Of a stretch of 64,000 nt of DNA, positions 32,947-41,114 are shown in pieces; position 1 is the stretch's first letter, and every line of letters starts with the position of its first letter. Both the position numbers and the translations under genes were made by a program. Origin of the DNA: Pseudomonas fluorescens HK44 (lineage in GTDB: Bacteria > Pseudomonadota > Gammaproteobacteria > Pseudomonadales > Pseudomonadaceae); assembly GCF_000217955.3 (NCBI RefSeq), contig NZ_AFOY02000019.1:310001-374000 (forward strand), written 5' to 3'. The notes beneath the pieces were generated by a model. It was not told the origin of the DNA. It saw nothing but the letters and a program-made list of their open reading frames with translations, and ran no database searches.

Positions 32947-33012
32947 TGAGGCTCCAAAAAGGCTTGTGCCAATCGCGTTCCGGGGCGATTGCGAACCGGG
33001 AAGCCTAACAGC

Positions 33013-33037
33013 TTGATATCTAACGAATTAATATCAA
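33013..33037. promoter_or_regulatory. LysR-type dyad upstream of tcyP
   Basis: TTGATAT (33013-33019) and its exact inverse ATATCAA (33031-33037) are separated by 11 bases, 67-91 bases before the tcyP start. The T-N11-A core within a dyad is the hallmark of LysR-family binding sites; CysB would suit cystine uptake. A further small dyad, GTGACG-TTCTG-CGTCAC, lies at 33073-33089. Confidence 0.5.
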
Positions 33038-33098
33038 AAATGCATGGTTGCTGTGGTTTTTGGAATAAGGCTGTGACGTTCTGCGTCACTTGAGGTAT

Positions 33099-33122
33099 TT
33101 CCACGCGGGAGCGCGGGAACGA
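33099..33122. repeat. Partial family D repeat
   Basis: TTCCACGCGGGAGCGCGGGAACG resembles half of the 22811 palindrome in degenerate form. It sits next to the ilvD terminator. Confidence 0.5.
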
Positions 33123-33152
33123 AAATGCCCCGCACTTGGCGGGGCATTTTTG
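33122..33152 (-). terminator. Rho-independent terminator of ilvD
   Basis: Stem GAAAATGCCCCGC with GCGGGGCATTTTT and a short loop, 18 bases beyond the ilvD stop. On the ilvD strand the stem is followed by TTTTC, so the T-run is short; on the other strand it is TTTTTG. Confidence 0.8.
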
Positions 33153-33169
33153 TGTTCAACGGGTCAGCA

Positions 33170-35011
33170 TTACAGTCCGTCGAGCATCGCTTTGTTACGC
33201 ACGGCGCCCTTGTCGGCGCTGGTTGCCAGCAAGGCATAGGCTTTCAGTGCGGTGGTCACTTTACGTGGGCGCACTTCAACCGGTTTCCAGCCTTTCTTGT
33301 CTTGCTCTACGCGGCGCGCAGCCAACTCTTCGTCGCTGACCAACAGGTTGATCGAGCGGTTCGGAATGTCGATCAGCACCTTGTCGCCGTCGCGTACCAG
33401 ACCGATTGCACCGCCGGCAGCGGCTTCTGGCGAAGCGTGACCGATGGACAGGCCCGAGGTGCCGCCGGAGAAGCGACCGTCGGTGAGCAAGGCGCAGGCT
33501 TTGCCCAGACCCTTGGATTTCAGGTAGGACGTCGGGTAGAGCATTTCCTGCATGCCCGGGCCGCCTTTCGGACCTTCGTAGCGAATGATGACGATATCGC
33601 CTTCTTTCACTTCATCGGCAAGGATGCCGCGCACGGCGCTGTCCTGGCTTTCGAAGATCTTCGCGTTGCCTTCGAAGACGTGGATCGACTCGTCGACGCC
33701 CGCGGTTTTCACCACGCAGCCATCCAGGGCGATGTTGCCGTACAGCACGGCCAGGCCGCCTTCTTGCGAGTAGGCGTGTTCGACACTGCGGATGCAGCCG
33801 TGTTCACGGTCGTCGTCGAGGGTTTCCCAACGGGTTGACTGGCTGAACGCGGTCTGGGTCGGGATGCCCGCAGGCCCGGCCTTGAAGAAGTGGTGCACCG
33901 CTTCGTCGTTGGTCTGGGTGATGTCCCACTTGGCGATAGCATCGCGCATGGTCTTGCTATGCACGGTCGGCAGGTCGGTGTGCAGCAGGCCGCCACGGGC
34001 CAGGGAACCGAGGATGCTGAAGATCCCGCCGGCGCGGTGCACGTCTTCCATGTGGTACTTCTGGATGTTCGGCGCGACTTTGCACAGTTGCGGCACGTGG
34101 CGCGAAAGACGGTCGATGTCGCGCAGGTCGAAATCGATCTCGGCTTCCTGGGCGGCGGCCAGCAGGTGCAGGATGGTGTTGGTCGAGCCGCCCATGGCGA
34201 TGTCCAGCGTCATGGCGTTTTCGAACGCCTTGAAGTTGGCGATGTTGCGTGGCAACACCGACTCATCGTTCTCGCCGTAGTAGCGTTTGCACAGATCGAC
34301 GATGGTACGGCCGGCTTGCAGGAACAGCTGTTCACGGTCGCTGTGGGTGGCCAGTGTCGAACCGTTACCTGGCAGTGCCAGGCCGAGGGCTTCGGTCAGG
34401 CAGTTCATCGAGTTGGCGGTGAACATGCCGGAGCACGAACCGCAGGTCGGGCAGGCGCTGCGCTCGTACTCGGCGACTTTCTCGTCAGAGGCGCTGGAGT
34501 CGGCGGCGATGACCATGGCGTCGACCAGGTCGAGGCCGTGGCTGGCGAGTTTGGTCTTGCCGGCTTCCATCGGACCGCCGGAGACGAAGATCACCGGAAT
34601 GTTCAGGCGCAGGGCGGCCATCAGCATGCCAGGGGTGATCTTGTCGCAGTTGGAGATGCACACGATGGCGTCGGCGCAGTGGGCGTTGACCATGTACTCG
34701 ACGGAGTCGGCGATGATCTCGCGGCTCGGCAGCGAATACAGCATGCCGTCATGGCCCATGGCGATGCCGTCATCGACCGCGATGGTGTTGAATTCCTTGG
34801 CGACGCCGCCAGCACGTTCGATCTCGCGTGCGACCAGTTGGCCGAGGTCCTTGAGGTGGACGTGGCCCGGTACGAATTGGGTGAACGAGTTGGCAATGGC
34901 GATGATCGGCTTTTTGAAGTCGTCATCTTTCATCCCCGTGGCGCGCCACAGTGCACGGGCGCCGGCCATGTTGCGGCCATGGGTGGATGTTTTCGAGCGG
35001 TAATCAGGCAT
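33170..35011 (-). CDS. ilvD: Dihydroxy-acid dehydratase
   Basis: A 613-residue IlvD, dehydrating 2,3-dihydroxy acids to 2-oxo acids in valine and isoleucine synthesis. Iron-sulfur cysteines are seen in CISNCDKITPGM and SACPTCGSCSGMFTANSMNCL, typical of the long 4Fe-4S form; GGSTNTILHLLA and the C-terminal TDGRFSGGTSGLSIGH are present. Normal length. Start MPDYRSKTSTHGRNMAGAR is invariant in the family. Transcribed alone, ending at a terminator. Confidence 0.97.
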   Translation of the reverse strand: MPDYRSKTSTHGRNMAGARALWRATGMKDDDFKKPIIAIANSFTQFVPGHVHLKDLGQLVAREIERAGGVAKEFNTIAVDDGIAMGHDGMLYSLPSREIIADSVEYMVNAHCADAIVCISNCDKITPGMLMAALRLNIPVIFVSGGPMEAGKTKLASHGLDLVDAMVIAADSSASDEKVAEYERSACPTCGSCSGMFTANSMNCLTEALGLALPGNGSTLATHSDREQLFLQAGRTIVDLCKRYYGENDESVLPRNIANFKAFENAMTLDIAMGGSTNTILHLLAAAQEAEIDFDLRDIDRLSRHVPQLCKVAPNIQKYHMEDVHRAGGIFSILGSLARGGLLHTDLPTVHSKTMRDAIAKWDITQTNDEAVHHFFKAGPAGIPTQTAFSQSTRWETLDDDREHGCIRSVEHAYSQEGGLAVLYGNIALDGCVVKTAGVDESIHVFEGNAKIFESQDSAVRGILADEVKEGDIVIIRYEGPKGGPGMQEMLYPTSYLKSKGLGKACALLTDGRFSGGTSGLSIGHASPEAAAGGAIGLVRDGDKVLIDIPNRSINLLVSDEELAARRVEQDKKGWKPVEVRPRKVTTALKAYALLATSADKGAVRNKAMLDGL

Positions 35012-35269
35012 GGAGCACTCCGGGCGGCTAAGCAGGTATCAAAAGGGGAGTGAGCTTCTATTGACCTCGGGAACACTCAGAAATGGCCGTGTGTCCGAAA
35101 GTTGCCGATGACTTTGCGGGATCGCCGCGCGCCTCAGCCTGAGCTCATAAACCCGCCGGGGGATGACTGGCGATGAATCGTTCGATTCTACACCGCTGGC
35201 GTCAGGAAGGAATGCCGGGAAGTGTTGATCCAGTGCTCACGGAGCGTGCGGGATGACGATTGGCAGGTA

Positions 35270-36466
35270 TCAGCCGCTGGTCAGTGCCTGATGTCGGCGT
35301 GTGATCAACGCATTCATGCCAAGACCTGCGGCACTCAAGGTCAAAAAACACAAGGACAGAGCCGTGATCAGGCCTTCGGACGCGAAATTGATCACTACGC
35401 TGATCAGGCCCCCACACATGAAAATCAACAGGCTGCCGGCAGAGGTCGCGGTGCCGGCGTGTTGTGGGTAGAGGCTCATCGCCCTGGAATTGGCGATGGG
35501 TCGGCAGATGGTGGTGCCGGCGGTGCAGATAAGCATGGGGATCAGGACCGTAGCGACGGAAAGGCCGAACAGCCAGACCAACCACATCATCCCCAGCCCT
35601 GACAGCGCGATCACACTCAGACCGATGATGATCTGTGTGTCGCCTTCCAGCCGGCGGTGCAAGATGCGGGCAATAATCCCGCCGACGATATAGGCCACGC
35701 CATACAGGGACAGCGCCCAGGCGAACTGGTAAGTCGAAAGGTTCAGGTGTTCCATGAAAACGATCGGCGAAATTACGATAAACGAGAAATGGCAGGCGAA
35801 GGCCAGCGCGGAAATGAGCCAGTAACCGATAAAACGAATGTCGGAACAGAGCAACCAATAGGTAGCGAAAAATCGCCTGGGCAACGGGCTGCTGCTGCGA
35901 GTTTCCTTGAGCAGGAACCAGGATCTGAGCCATACAATAATCGCCAAGGTGATGAATGCATAAAAACTGCCCCGCCAGCCCAGGTACAACTGCAGCCAGG
36001 TGCCCATCAGTGGCGAACAGGAAATGAAAATCCCGCCGGCAGTCGCCATCCAGATCCGCAGGCGCTCCAGCTCTTGGCCGGCGAACAGATCCTGGAGCAG
36101 CGCCTGAGACAAGGCAAACGCCCCACAGCCCATTGCCTGAACAACACGAAAGCCCAGGAACCAGACATAGTCGCTGGCCAACAGACAACCGGTTGCACCC
36201 ACCGCGGCCAGTGCAATGCCACTCAACAGCAGCTTCTTGCGGCCGAACATGTCGGACAATGGCCCAATCAGCAGCAGTGAAAATGCCAGACCGATGGCAA
36301 AGATGCTGACGGACAGGGCGATATCGGAGGTCGAGGTACTGAAGTGGTCAGAGAGGGCAGGGAAAGAGGGTAGGAGCACGTCGAGAGGGAAGACCGCCAG
36401 CAGCGTCATGGTCATCAGCAGCAGGATGATTGAGGACTTTTCGTTGGAGTGTGTGATGTAAGTCAT
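35270..36466 (-). CDS. MFS transporter, Bcr/CflA-like
   Basis: A 398-residue carrier with 12 hydrophobic segments. The opening LLMTMTLLAVFPLDVLLPSFPAL, loop GPLSDMFGRKKLLLSG and FRVVQAMGCGAFALSQALLQDLF match the Bcr/CflA drug-exporter group. The N-terminus before MTYITHSNEK is not conserved; a TTG at 36523 could extend it by 19 residues but I prefer the ATG at 36466 despite a weak ribosome site. Lower GC in places than its neighbours, so it may be accessory. Substrate unknown. Confidence 0.82.
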   Translation of the reverse strand: MTYITHSNEKSSIILLLMTMTLLAVFPLDVLLPSFPALSDHFSTSTSDIALSVSIFAIGLAFSLLLIGPLSDMFGRKKLLLSGIALAAVGATGCLLASDYVWFLGFRVVQAMGCGAFALSQALLQDLFAGQELERLRIWMATAGGIFISCSPLMGTWLQLYLGWRGSFYAFITLAIIVWLRSWFLLKETRSSSPLPRRFFATYWLLCSDIRFIGYWLISALAFACHFSFIVISPIVFMEHLNLSTYQFAWALSLYGVAYIVGGIIARILHRRLEGDTQIIIGLSVIALSGLGMMWLVWLFGLSVATVLIPMLICTAGTTICRPIANSRAMSLYPQHAGTATSAGSLLIFMCGGLISVVINFASEGLITALSLCFLTLSAAGLGMNALITRRHQALTSG

Positions 36467-36556
36467 CAAACTACGCTCTCGATCCGTACGGGGGAGACGA
36501 GGATTGAATTGATGAGGGGACAAGTCAATGCGACTGGTGCGGGACTATTCTGAAGC

Positions 36557-36591
36557 TGTTGTAGGAGCGAGCTGAGTCGCTCCTGCAACAG
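36557..36591. repeat. Hairpin / REP-like palindrome
   Basis: CTGTTGTAGGAGCGA and TCGCTCCTGCAACAG pair with one mismatch around GCTGAG. It lies between rlmI and the MFS gene, both leftward. It lacks a T-run; most like a family B/C REP singlet that may also reduce read-through. Confidence 0.6.
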
Positions 36592-36598
36592 TGAGCGG

Positions 36599-37795
36599 TT
36601 AGCTGTTAGGCAGCAACCGGCAGGTGATGCTCTTGATGTAGCGGGTTTCAGCGATAGCCGGGTGTACCGGATGGTCCGGACCCTGACCACCACGTTCCAG
36701 CAGCTGGATGTTGCGGTCCAGGTGACGGGCGCTGGTGAGCAGGATGTTCTGCAGATCGTCTTCGGGCAGGTGCATCGAGCACGAAGCGCTGACCAGGATG
36801 CCGTCCTTGTTGAGCAGGCGCATGGCTTGCTCGTTCAGGCGACGGTAGGCGCCTTCGCCGTTCTTCATGTCTTTCTTGCGTTTGATGAACGCCGGAGGGT
36901 CGGCCACGATAACGTCGAATCGTTCTTCGCTGGCTTTCAGCTCTTTCAGGGCTTCGAACACGTCGCCTTCAATGCAGGTCATTTTGTCGGCGAAACCGTT
37001 CAGTGCGGCGTTACGCTCGACACCGTCGAGGGCGAAGGACGAGGCATCGACGCAGAACACTTCACTGGCACCGAAAGCGGCAGCTTGCACGCCCCAACCG
37101 CCGATGTAGCTGTACAGGTCCAGCACGCGTTTACCTTTGGCATAAGGTGCCAGGCGCGCGCGGTTCATGCGGTGGTCGTAGAACCAGCCGGTTTTCTGTC
37201 CCTGGATGACCGGCGCTTCGAACTTCACGCCGTTCTCTTCCAGGGCAACCCACTCCGGCACCAGGCCGAACACGGTTTCGACGTAACGGTTGAGGCCTTC
37301 GGCGTCACGGGCCGCGGAGTCATTCTTGAACAGAATGCCGCTTGGCTTGAGCACTTGGGTCAGTGCGGCGATCACGTCTTCTTTGTGGGCTTCCATGGTC
37401 GCCGAAGCGATCTGCACCACCAGGATGTCGCCGAAACGGTCGACTACCAGGCCCGGCAGCAGGTCGGAGTCGCCGTAGACCAGGCGGTAGAACGGCTTGT
37501 CGAACAGGCGCTCGCGCAGGGACAGCGCAACGTTGAGGCGGTGCACCAGCAGCGACTTGTCGAGCGGTAACTTGATGTCGCGCGACAGCAGGCGAGCGCA
37601 GATCAGGTTGTTTGGGCTCATGGCGACAATGCCCAGCGGCTTGCCGCCGGCAGCTTCGAGAATCGCTTGATCGCCAGCCTTGAAGCCGTGCAGTGGGGTG
37701 GCGGCTACGTCGATTTCGTTACTGTAGACCCACAGGTGACCGGCGCGCAGGCGACGGTCGGCGTTGGCTTTGAGGCGCAAGCTTGGCAGGGACAT
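36599..37795 (-). CDS. rlmI: Class I SAM-dependent rRNA methyltransferase (RlmI-like, 23S rRNA m5C)
   Basis: A 398-residue protein: N-terminal PUA-like domain (LRLKANADRRLRAGHLWVYSNEID), then a Rossmann methyltransferase with motif I VLDLYSYIGGWGVQAAAFGA, motif IV IVADPPAFIKRKKD and catalytic-type cysteine in VSASCSMHL. Matches RlmI, which methylates C1962 of 23S rRNA in E. coli; RlmI and related RlmK-like enzymes are hard to tell apart, so the symbol is by best fit. Divergent from the HDOD gene. Confidence 0.88.
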   Translation of the reverse strand: MSLPSLRLKANADRRLRAGHLWVYSNEIDVAATPLHGFKAGDQAILEAAGGKPLGIVAMSPNNLICARLLSRDIKLPLDKSLLVHRLNVALSLRERLFDKPFYRLVYGDSDLLPGLVVDRFGDILVVQIASATMEAHKEDVIAALTQVLKPSGILFKNDSAARDAEGLNRYVETVFGLVPEWVALEENGVKFEAPVIQGQKTGWFYDHRMNRARLAPYAKGKRVLDLYSYIGGWGVQAAAFGASEVFCVDASSFALDGVERNAALNGFADKMTCIEGDVFEALKELKASEERFDVIVADPPAFIKRKKDMKNGEGAYRRLNEQAMRLLNKDGILVSASCSMHLPEDDLQNILLTSARHLDRNIQLLERGGQGPDHPVHPAIAETRYIKSITCRLLPNS

Positions 37796-37942
37796 GACGT
37801 CGCTCCAGGTGAAAAAAAAGAGCGGGATTATAGCGCTAGATGGGAGTCGCAGCGCGGTTGTTTCTGGGCGTTGCGTCGGACAGATCGCCCATGTGGCGGT
37901 TTTTTTCCGCTAGAATCGCCCCTTGGCCCAGAGTGAGTACTT

Positions 37943-38812
37943 ATGTCCCAAGAGCTATCTTCCGAACAGATTCAACAGGCCCTGCAAGGCATCAGCGTGC
38001 CGCCTCAACCGCAAATCATGGTGGATTTGCAGATGGAGCAGTACATGCCGGACCCGGACCTGGAAGTGATCGCGAAGTTGATCTCCCAAGACCCCGGCCT
38101 CTCTGGTGCCTTGTTGAAAATCGTCAACTCACCGTATTACGGTTTGAGCAACAAGATCGCCTCGATCCAGCGCGCGGTGAACCTGCTGGGCAGTCGTTCG
38201 GTCATCAACCTGATCAACGCACAGTCGATCAAGGGCGAGATGAATGACGACACTATCATCACCTTGAACCGATTCTGGGACACCGCCCAGGACGTGGCGA
38301 TGACCAGTCTGAGCCTGGCCAAGCGCATTGGTTCGCAAGCCGTGGACGAGGCTTATGCGTTAGGCCTGTTCCACGATTGTGGTGTGCCGTTGATGCTCAA
38401 GCGTTTCCCCAACTATATGCCGGTGCTGGAAGAAGCCTACGCCGGTGCCAGCGCCGAGTGCCGGGTGGTTGATACCGAAAACCGCGTACTCAACACCAAC
38501 CACGCCGTGGTCGGTTACTACACCGCGAAGTCCTGGCGCCTGCCGGAGCATGTGACCAACGCTATTGCCAATCATCACAATGCGCTGGCGATTTTCAGCG
38601 ACGAATCATCCAGTAACAGCGAGTTGAAGAACTTGCTGGCGATCCTGAAGATGGCTGAACACATTTGCGCGTCGTATCGGGTGCTGGGCAATCAGACCGA
38701 AGACCACGAATGGAATAACATCGGGGAACTGGTGCTCGATTATGTCGGCCTCTCGGACTACGAATTCGAAAACCTCAAACAGACGATCCGCGAGCTCGGT
38801 GCTCACCATTGA
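37943..38812 (+). CDS. HDOD domain-containing protein
   Basis: A 289-residue protein with an HDOD domain across about residues 15-215: PPQPQIMVDLQ, LISQDPGLSGALLKIVNSPYYG, IQRAVNLLGSRSVINL and ALGLFHDCGVPLML. HDOD domains are HD-like but usually lack full metal ligands and act in signalling, often with cyclic-di-GMP or stress pathways. No second signalling domain is present. Followed after 30 bases by mutM in the same direction. Specific role unknown. Confidence 0.88.
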   Translation: MSQELSSEQIQQALQGISVPPQPQIMVDLQMEQYMPDPDLEVIAKLISQDPGLSGALLKIVNSPYYGLSNKIASIQRAVNLLGSRSVINLINAQSIKGEMNDDTIITLNRFWDTAQDVAMTSLSLAKRIGSQAVDEAYALGLFHDCGVPLMLKRFPNYMPVLEEAYAGASAECRVVDTENRVLNTNHAVVGYYTAKSWRLPEHVTNAIANHHNALAIFSDESSSNSELKNLLAILKMAEHICASYRVLGNQTEDHEWNNIGELVLDYVGLSDYEFENLKQTIRELGAHH

Positions 38813-38842
38813 GTGTCGGTTTTCAACTGATCCGGGAACACC

Positions 38843-39655
38843 ATGCCTGAACTACCAGAAGTTGAAACCACCCGTCGCGGTATTGCCCCGTTTCTTGAAG
38901 GGCAGCGCGTCAGTCGCGTGATCGTGCGTGATCGGCGTCTGCGCTGGCCAATCCCCGAGGACCTCGATGTGCGGCTGTCCGGGCAGCGCATCGTGTTGGT
39001 GGAGCGACGTGCCAAGTATTTGCTGATCAACGCCGAGGTCGGCACGTTGATCAGTCATTTGGGCATGTCGGGAAATTTGCGCCTGGTGGAGGTCGGCTTG
39101 CCAGCGCTCAAGCACGAGCATGTGGACATCGAACTCGAGTCCGGCCTGGCCCTGCGATATACCGACCCGCGACGTTTTGGCGCGATGCTCTGGAGCCTCG
39201 ATCCACTGAATCACGAGCTGCTGGTTCGTCTGGGGCCGGAGCCACTGACTGATCTGTTCGATGGCGAGCGGCTGTTCCAGCTGTCACGCGGGCGTTCGAT
39301 GGCGGTCAAGCCGTTCATCATGGACAACGCGGTGGTGGTCGGGGTTGGCAACATTTATGCGACCGAAGCGCTGTTTGCTGCCGGGATCGACCCGCGCCGC
39401 GAGGCCAAGGGAATTTCCCGGGCGCGCTATCTGAAGTTGGCAATCGAGATCAAACGCATTCTGGCCGCCGCAATCGAACGCGGCGGCACCACGCTGCGCG
39501 ACTTCATTGGCGGTGACGGCCAGCCGGGCTACTTCCAGCAAGAGCTGTTCGTGTATGGCCGTGGCGGTGAACCGTGCAAGGTCTGTGGTACCGAATTGCG
39601 TGAAGTTCGCCTCGGGCAGCGCGCCAGCGTCTTTTGCCCGCGTTGTCAGAGCTGA
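38843..39655 (+). CDS. mutM: Formamidopyrimidine-DNA glycosylase
   Basis: A 270-residue Fpg that removes 8-oxoguanine and Fapy lesions and nicks the abasic site. The mature N-terminus PELPEVET carries the catalytic Pro2 and Glu3; KxxN-type middle IMDNAVVVGVGNIYATEALF; the C-terminal zinc finger uses Cys245, Cys248, Cys265 and Cys268. Length is normal. In remembered P. aeruginosa synteny it lies just before fdx1-coaD, as here. Confidence 0.97.
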   Translation: MPELPEVETTRRGIAPFLEGQRVSRVIVRDRRLRWPIPEDLDVRLSGQRIVLVERRAKYLLINAEVGTLISHLGMSGNLRLVEVGLPALKHEHVDIELESGLALRYTDPRRFGAMLWSLDPLNHELLVRLGPEPLTDLFDGERLFQLSRGRSMAVKPFIMDNAVVVGVGNIYATEALFAAGIDPRREAKGISRARYLKLAIEIKRILAAAIERGGTTLRDFIGGDGQPGYFQQELFVYGRGGEPCKVCGTELREVRLGQRASVFCPRCQS

Positions 39656-39709
39656 GAATTCCTACGGTCTATAGTTAGTGGTCTGACTGCCTAGCCGAAG
39701 GACCGTGCC

Positions 39710-40033
39710 ATGACATCGATTCGAACCCTTGCTGCCGCGCTGCTGTTGAGCATCGGCTTATCTGCCCAGGCGTCCGACGGCGGCAGTGGCGACCCCAGTT
39801 ACAGCATCCACAACCCACCGGCCTACGCAATGATCGGCGATCTGCTGATCGCCCGCCCGTTGCTGGTGGCGGCGACGGTGATTGGTGCGGGGGTGTTTAT
39901 CGTGTCCTTGCCCTTTACCGCGCTGGGTGGCGGGGTAGGCGATGCGGGGCAGGCGCTGGTGGTCGATCCGGCGAAAGCGGCGTTCGTCCGCTGCCTGGGG
40001 TGTACGGGGGAGGGGTTTGAACAGCAGCAGTAG
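39710..40033 (+). CDS. Small exported or membrane protein of unknown function
   Basis: A 107-residue protein with a signal peptide (IRTLAAALLLSIGLSAQA|SDGG), a central hydrophobic helix (LLVAATVIGAGVFIVSLPFTALGGG) and two cysteines near the end (RCLGCTG). Conserved-looking in pseudomonads at this position, sometimes labelled 'multidrug transporter' without support that I can see. Follows mutM by 54 bases. AAGGA precedes the ATG at suitable distance. I do not assign a role. Confidence 0.7.
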   Translation: MTSIRTLAAALLLSIGLSAQASDGGSGDPSYSIHNPPAYAMIGDLLIARPLLVAATVIGAGVFIVSLPFTALGGGVGDAGQALVVDPAKAAFVRCLGCTGEGFEQQQ

Positions 40034-40041
40034 CTTAAAAG

Positions 40042-40106
40042 CATCGCGGGCAAGCCTTGCTCCTACAGATCACACGTACCCGTAGGAGCAAGGCTTGCCC
40101 GCGATG
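40042..40106. repeat. REP doublet, family B
   Basis: CATCGCGGGCAAGCCTTGCT and its inverse AGCAAGGCTTGCCCGCGATG flank a short spacer. It lies between convergent genes. Other family B doublets are at 59033 and 63598. Confidence 0.9.
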
Positions 40107-40129
40107 GCGTCCTTAAGGACACCGAATAC

Positions 40130-40381
40130 TTAAGCCTTGCCGGTAAGCTTGCGGTACTTCTCCATCAACTGCTCTTGAGTCTCTGGATGCGCTTCGTCCA
40201 GCGGTATGCAATCCACCGGGCAAACCTGCTGGCACTGTGGCTCGTCGTAGTGGCCGACGCACTGGGTGCAGAGGTTCGGGTCGATCACATAGATTTCTTC
40301 GCCCTGGGAGATAGCGGCGTTCGGGCACTCGGGTTCGCAGACGTCGCAGTTGATGCAATCGTCGGTGATGATCAGGGACAT
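40130..40381 (-). CDS. fdx1: YfhL-family 2[4Fe-4S] ferredoxin
   Basis: An 83-residue ferredoxin with nine cysteines: C9-x2-C12-x2-C15-x3-C19 and C38-x2-C41-x8-C50-x3-C54, plus Cys58. The eight-residue gap between C41 and C50 and the helical C-terminal tail (ETQEQLMEKYRKLTG) mark the Alvin/YfhL type with very low potentials. P. aeruginosa Fdx1 (PA0362), in the same position next to coaD, is essential. Start has GGAGT upstream. coaD lies 138 bases upstream on the same strand. Confidence 0.93.
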   Translation of the reverse strand: MSLIITDDCINCDVCEPECPNAAISQGEEIYVIDPNLCTQCVGHYDEPQCQQVCPVDCIPLDEAHPETQEQLMEKYRKLTGKA

Positions 40382-40519
40382 TGGGACTCCTGCCGGGGTA
40401 GTCTGCCCAGGCATCTGAAAACTAATGCATACAATTGTGCCGTATTGAGGCGCGCAGTGCACGCGGCCGCGATGGACTGCAAGAGATCGTCCGAACGCGG
40501 CCCGAATCTGCGGCCGCGC

Positions 40520-40999
40520 CTACTTCTTGAAGCGCAGGGTCAGCGCGTCGGCCACGACAGGGTGGACGAACTTGGCGATATCACCGCCCAGGGCGGCAAT
40601 TTCACGGACCAATGTCGAAGAAATGAACGAATAACGCTCGGACGGCGTAAGAAACAGGCTTTCCACGTCCGGGGCCAACTGGCGGTTCATGTTGGCCAGC
40701 TGGAATTCATATTCGAAGTCCGACACCGCACGCAGGCCACGCAGGAACACGTTGGCGTTCTGCTCTTTGGCAAAGTGCGCCAGCAGCGTCGAAAATCCGA
40801 CAACTTCGACGTTCGGTAGATGTTTAGTGACCTCGCGGGCCAGCTCCACACGCTGTTCCAGGGGGAATAGCGGGTTTTTCTTCGGGCTGGCGGCGACGGC
40901 GATGATCACGTGATCGAACAGGCGCGAGGCGCGTTCGACCAGATCGCCATGGCCCTTGGTAATAGGGTCGAAGGTACCTGGGTACAACACTCGGTTCAT
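40520..40999 (-). CDS. coaD: Phosphopantetheine adenylyltransferase
   Basis: A 159-residue PPAT, fourth step of coenzyme A synthesis (4'-phosphopantetheine + ATP). The nucleotidyltransferase motif is YPGTFDPITKGHGDLVERA with the T/HxGH-type signature, and the second motif is FISSTLVREIAALGGD. Length is standard (about 160). Start MNRVLYPGTFD fixed by the family. Same strand as fdx1. Confidence 0.97.
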   Translation of the reverse strand: MNRVLYPGTFDPITKGHGDLVERASRLFDHVIIAVAASPKKNPLFPLEQRVELAREVTKHLPNVEVVGFSTLLAHFAKEQNANVFLRGLRAVSDFEYEFQLANMNRQLAPDVESLFLTPSERYSFISSTLVREIAALGGDIAKFVHPVVADALTLRFKK

Positions 41000-41114
41000 C
41001 GCGTCGTCCTGGCGGGAGTCCGTTGGGGAGTCGGATGGTATCGCAGCCTTCCCGGTCGGCCAAGTCGCCTTTGGGGAAAGAAAGCACTATAGACGATGCG
41101 AATTATGGGTTTTT

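Noticed and set aside
33890..35053. 387-codon frame antisense to ilvD
   Set aside because: Shadow of a highly conserved gene; no domain.
35012..35269. Small ORFs in the ilvD-upstream / MFS-downstream gap
   Set aside because: The best is a 27-codon frame at 35173 without a ribosome site or conservation evidence.
40462..40518. Two GCGGCCGC palindromes 47 bases apart between fdx1 and coaD, able to pair as a stem
   Set aside because: No T-run, no matching repeat elsewhere; most likely a GC-rich chance hairpin.
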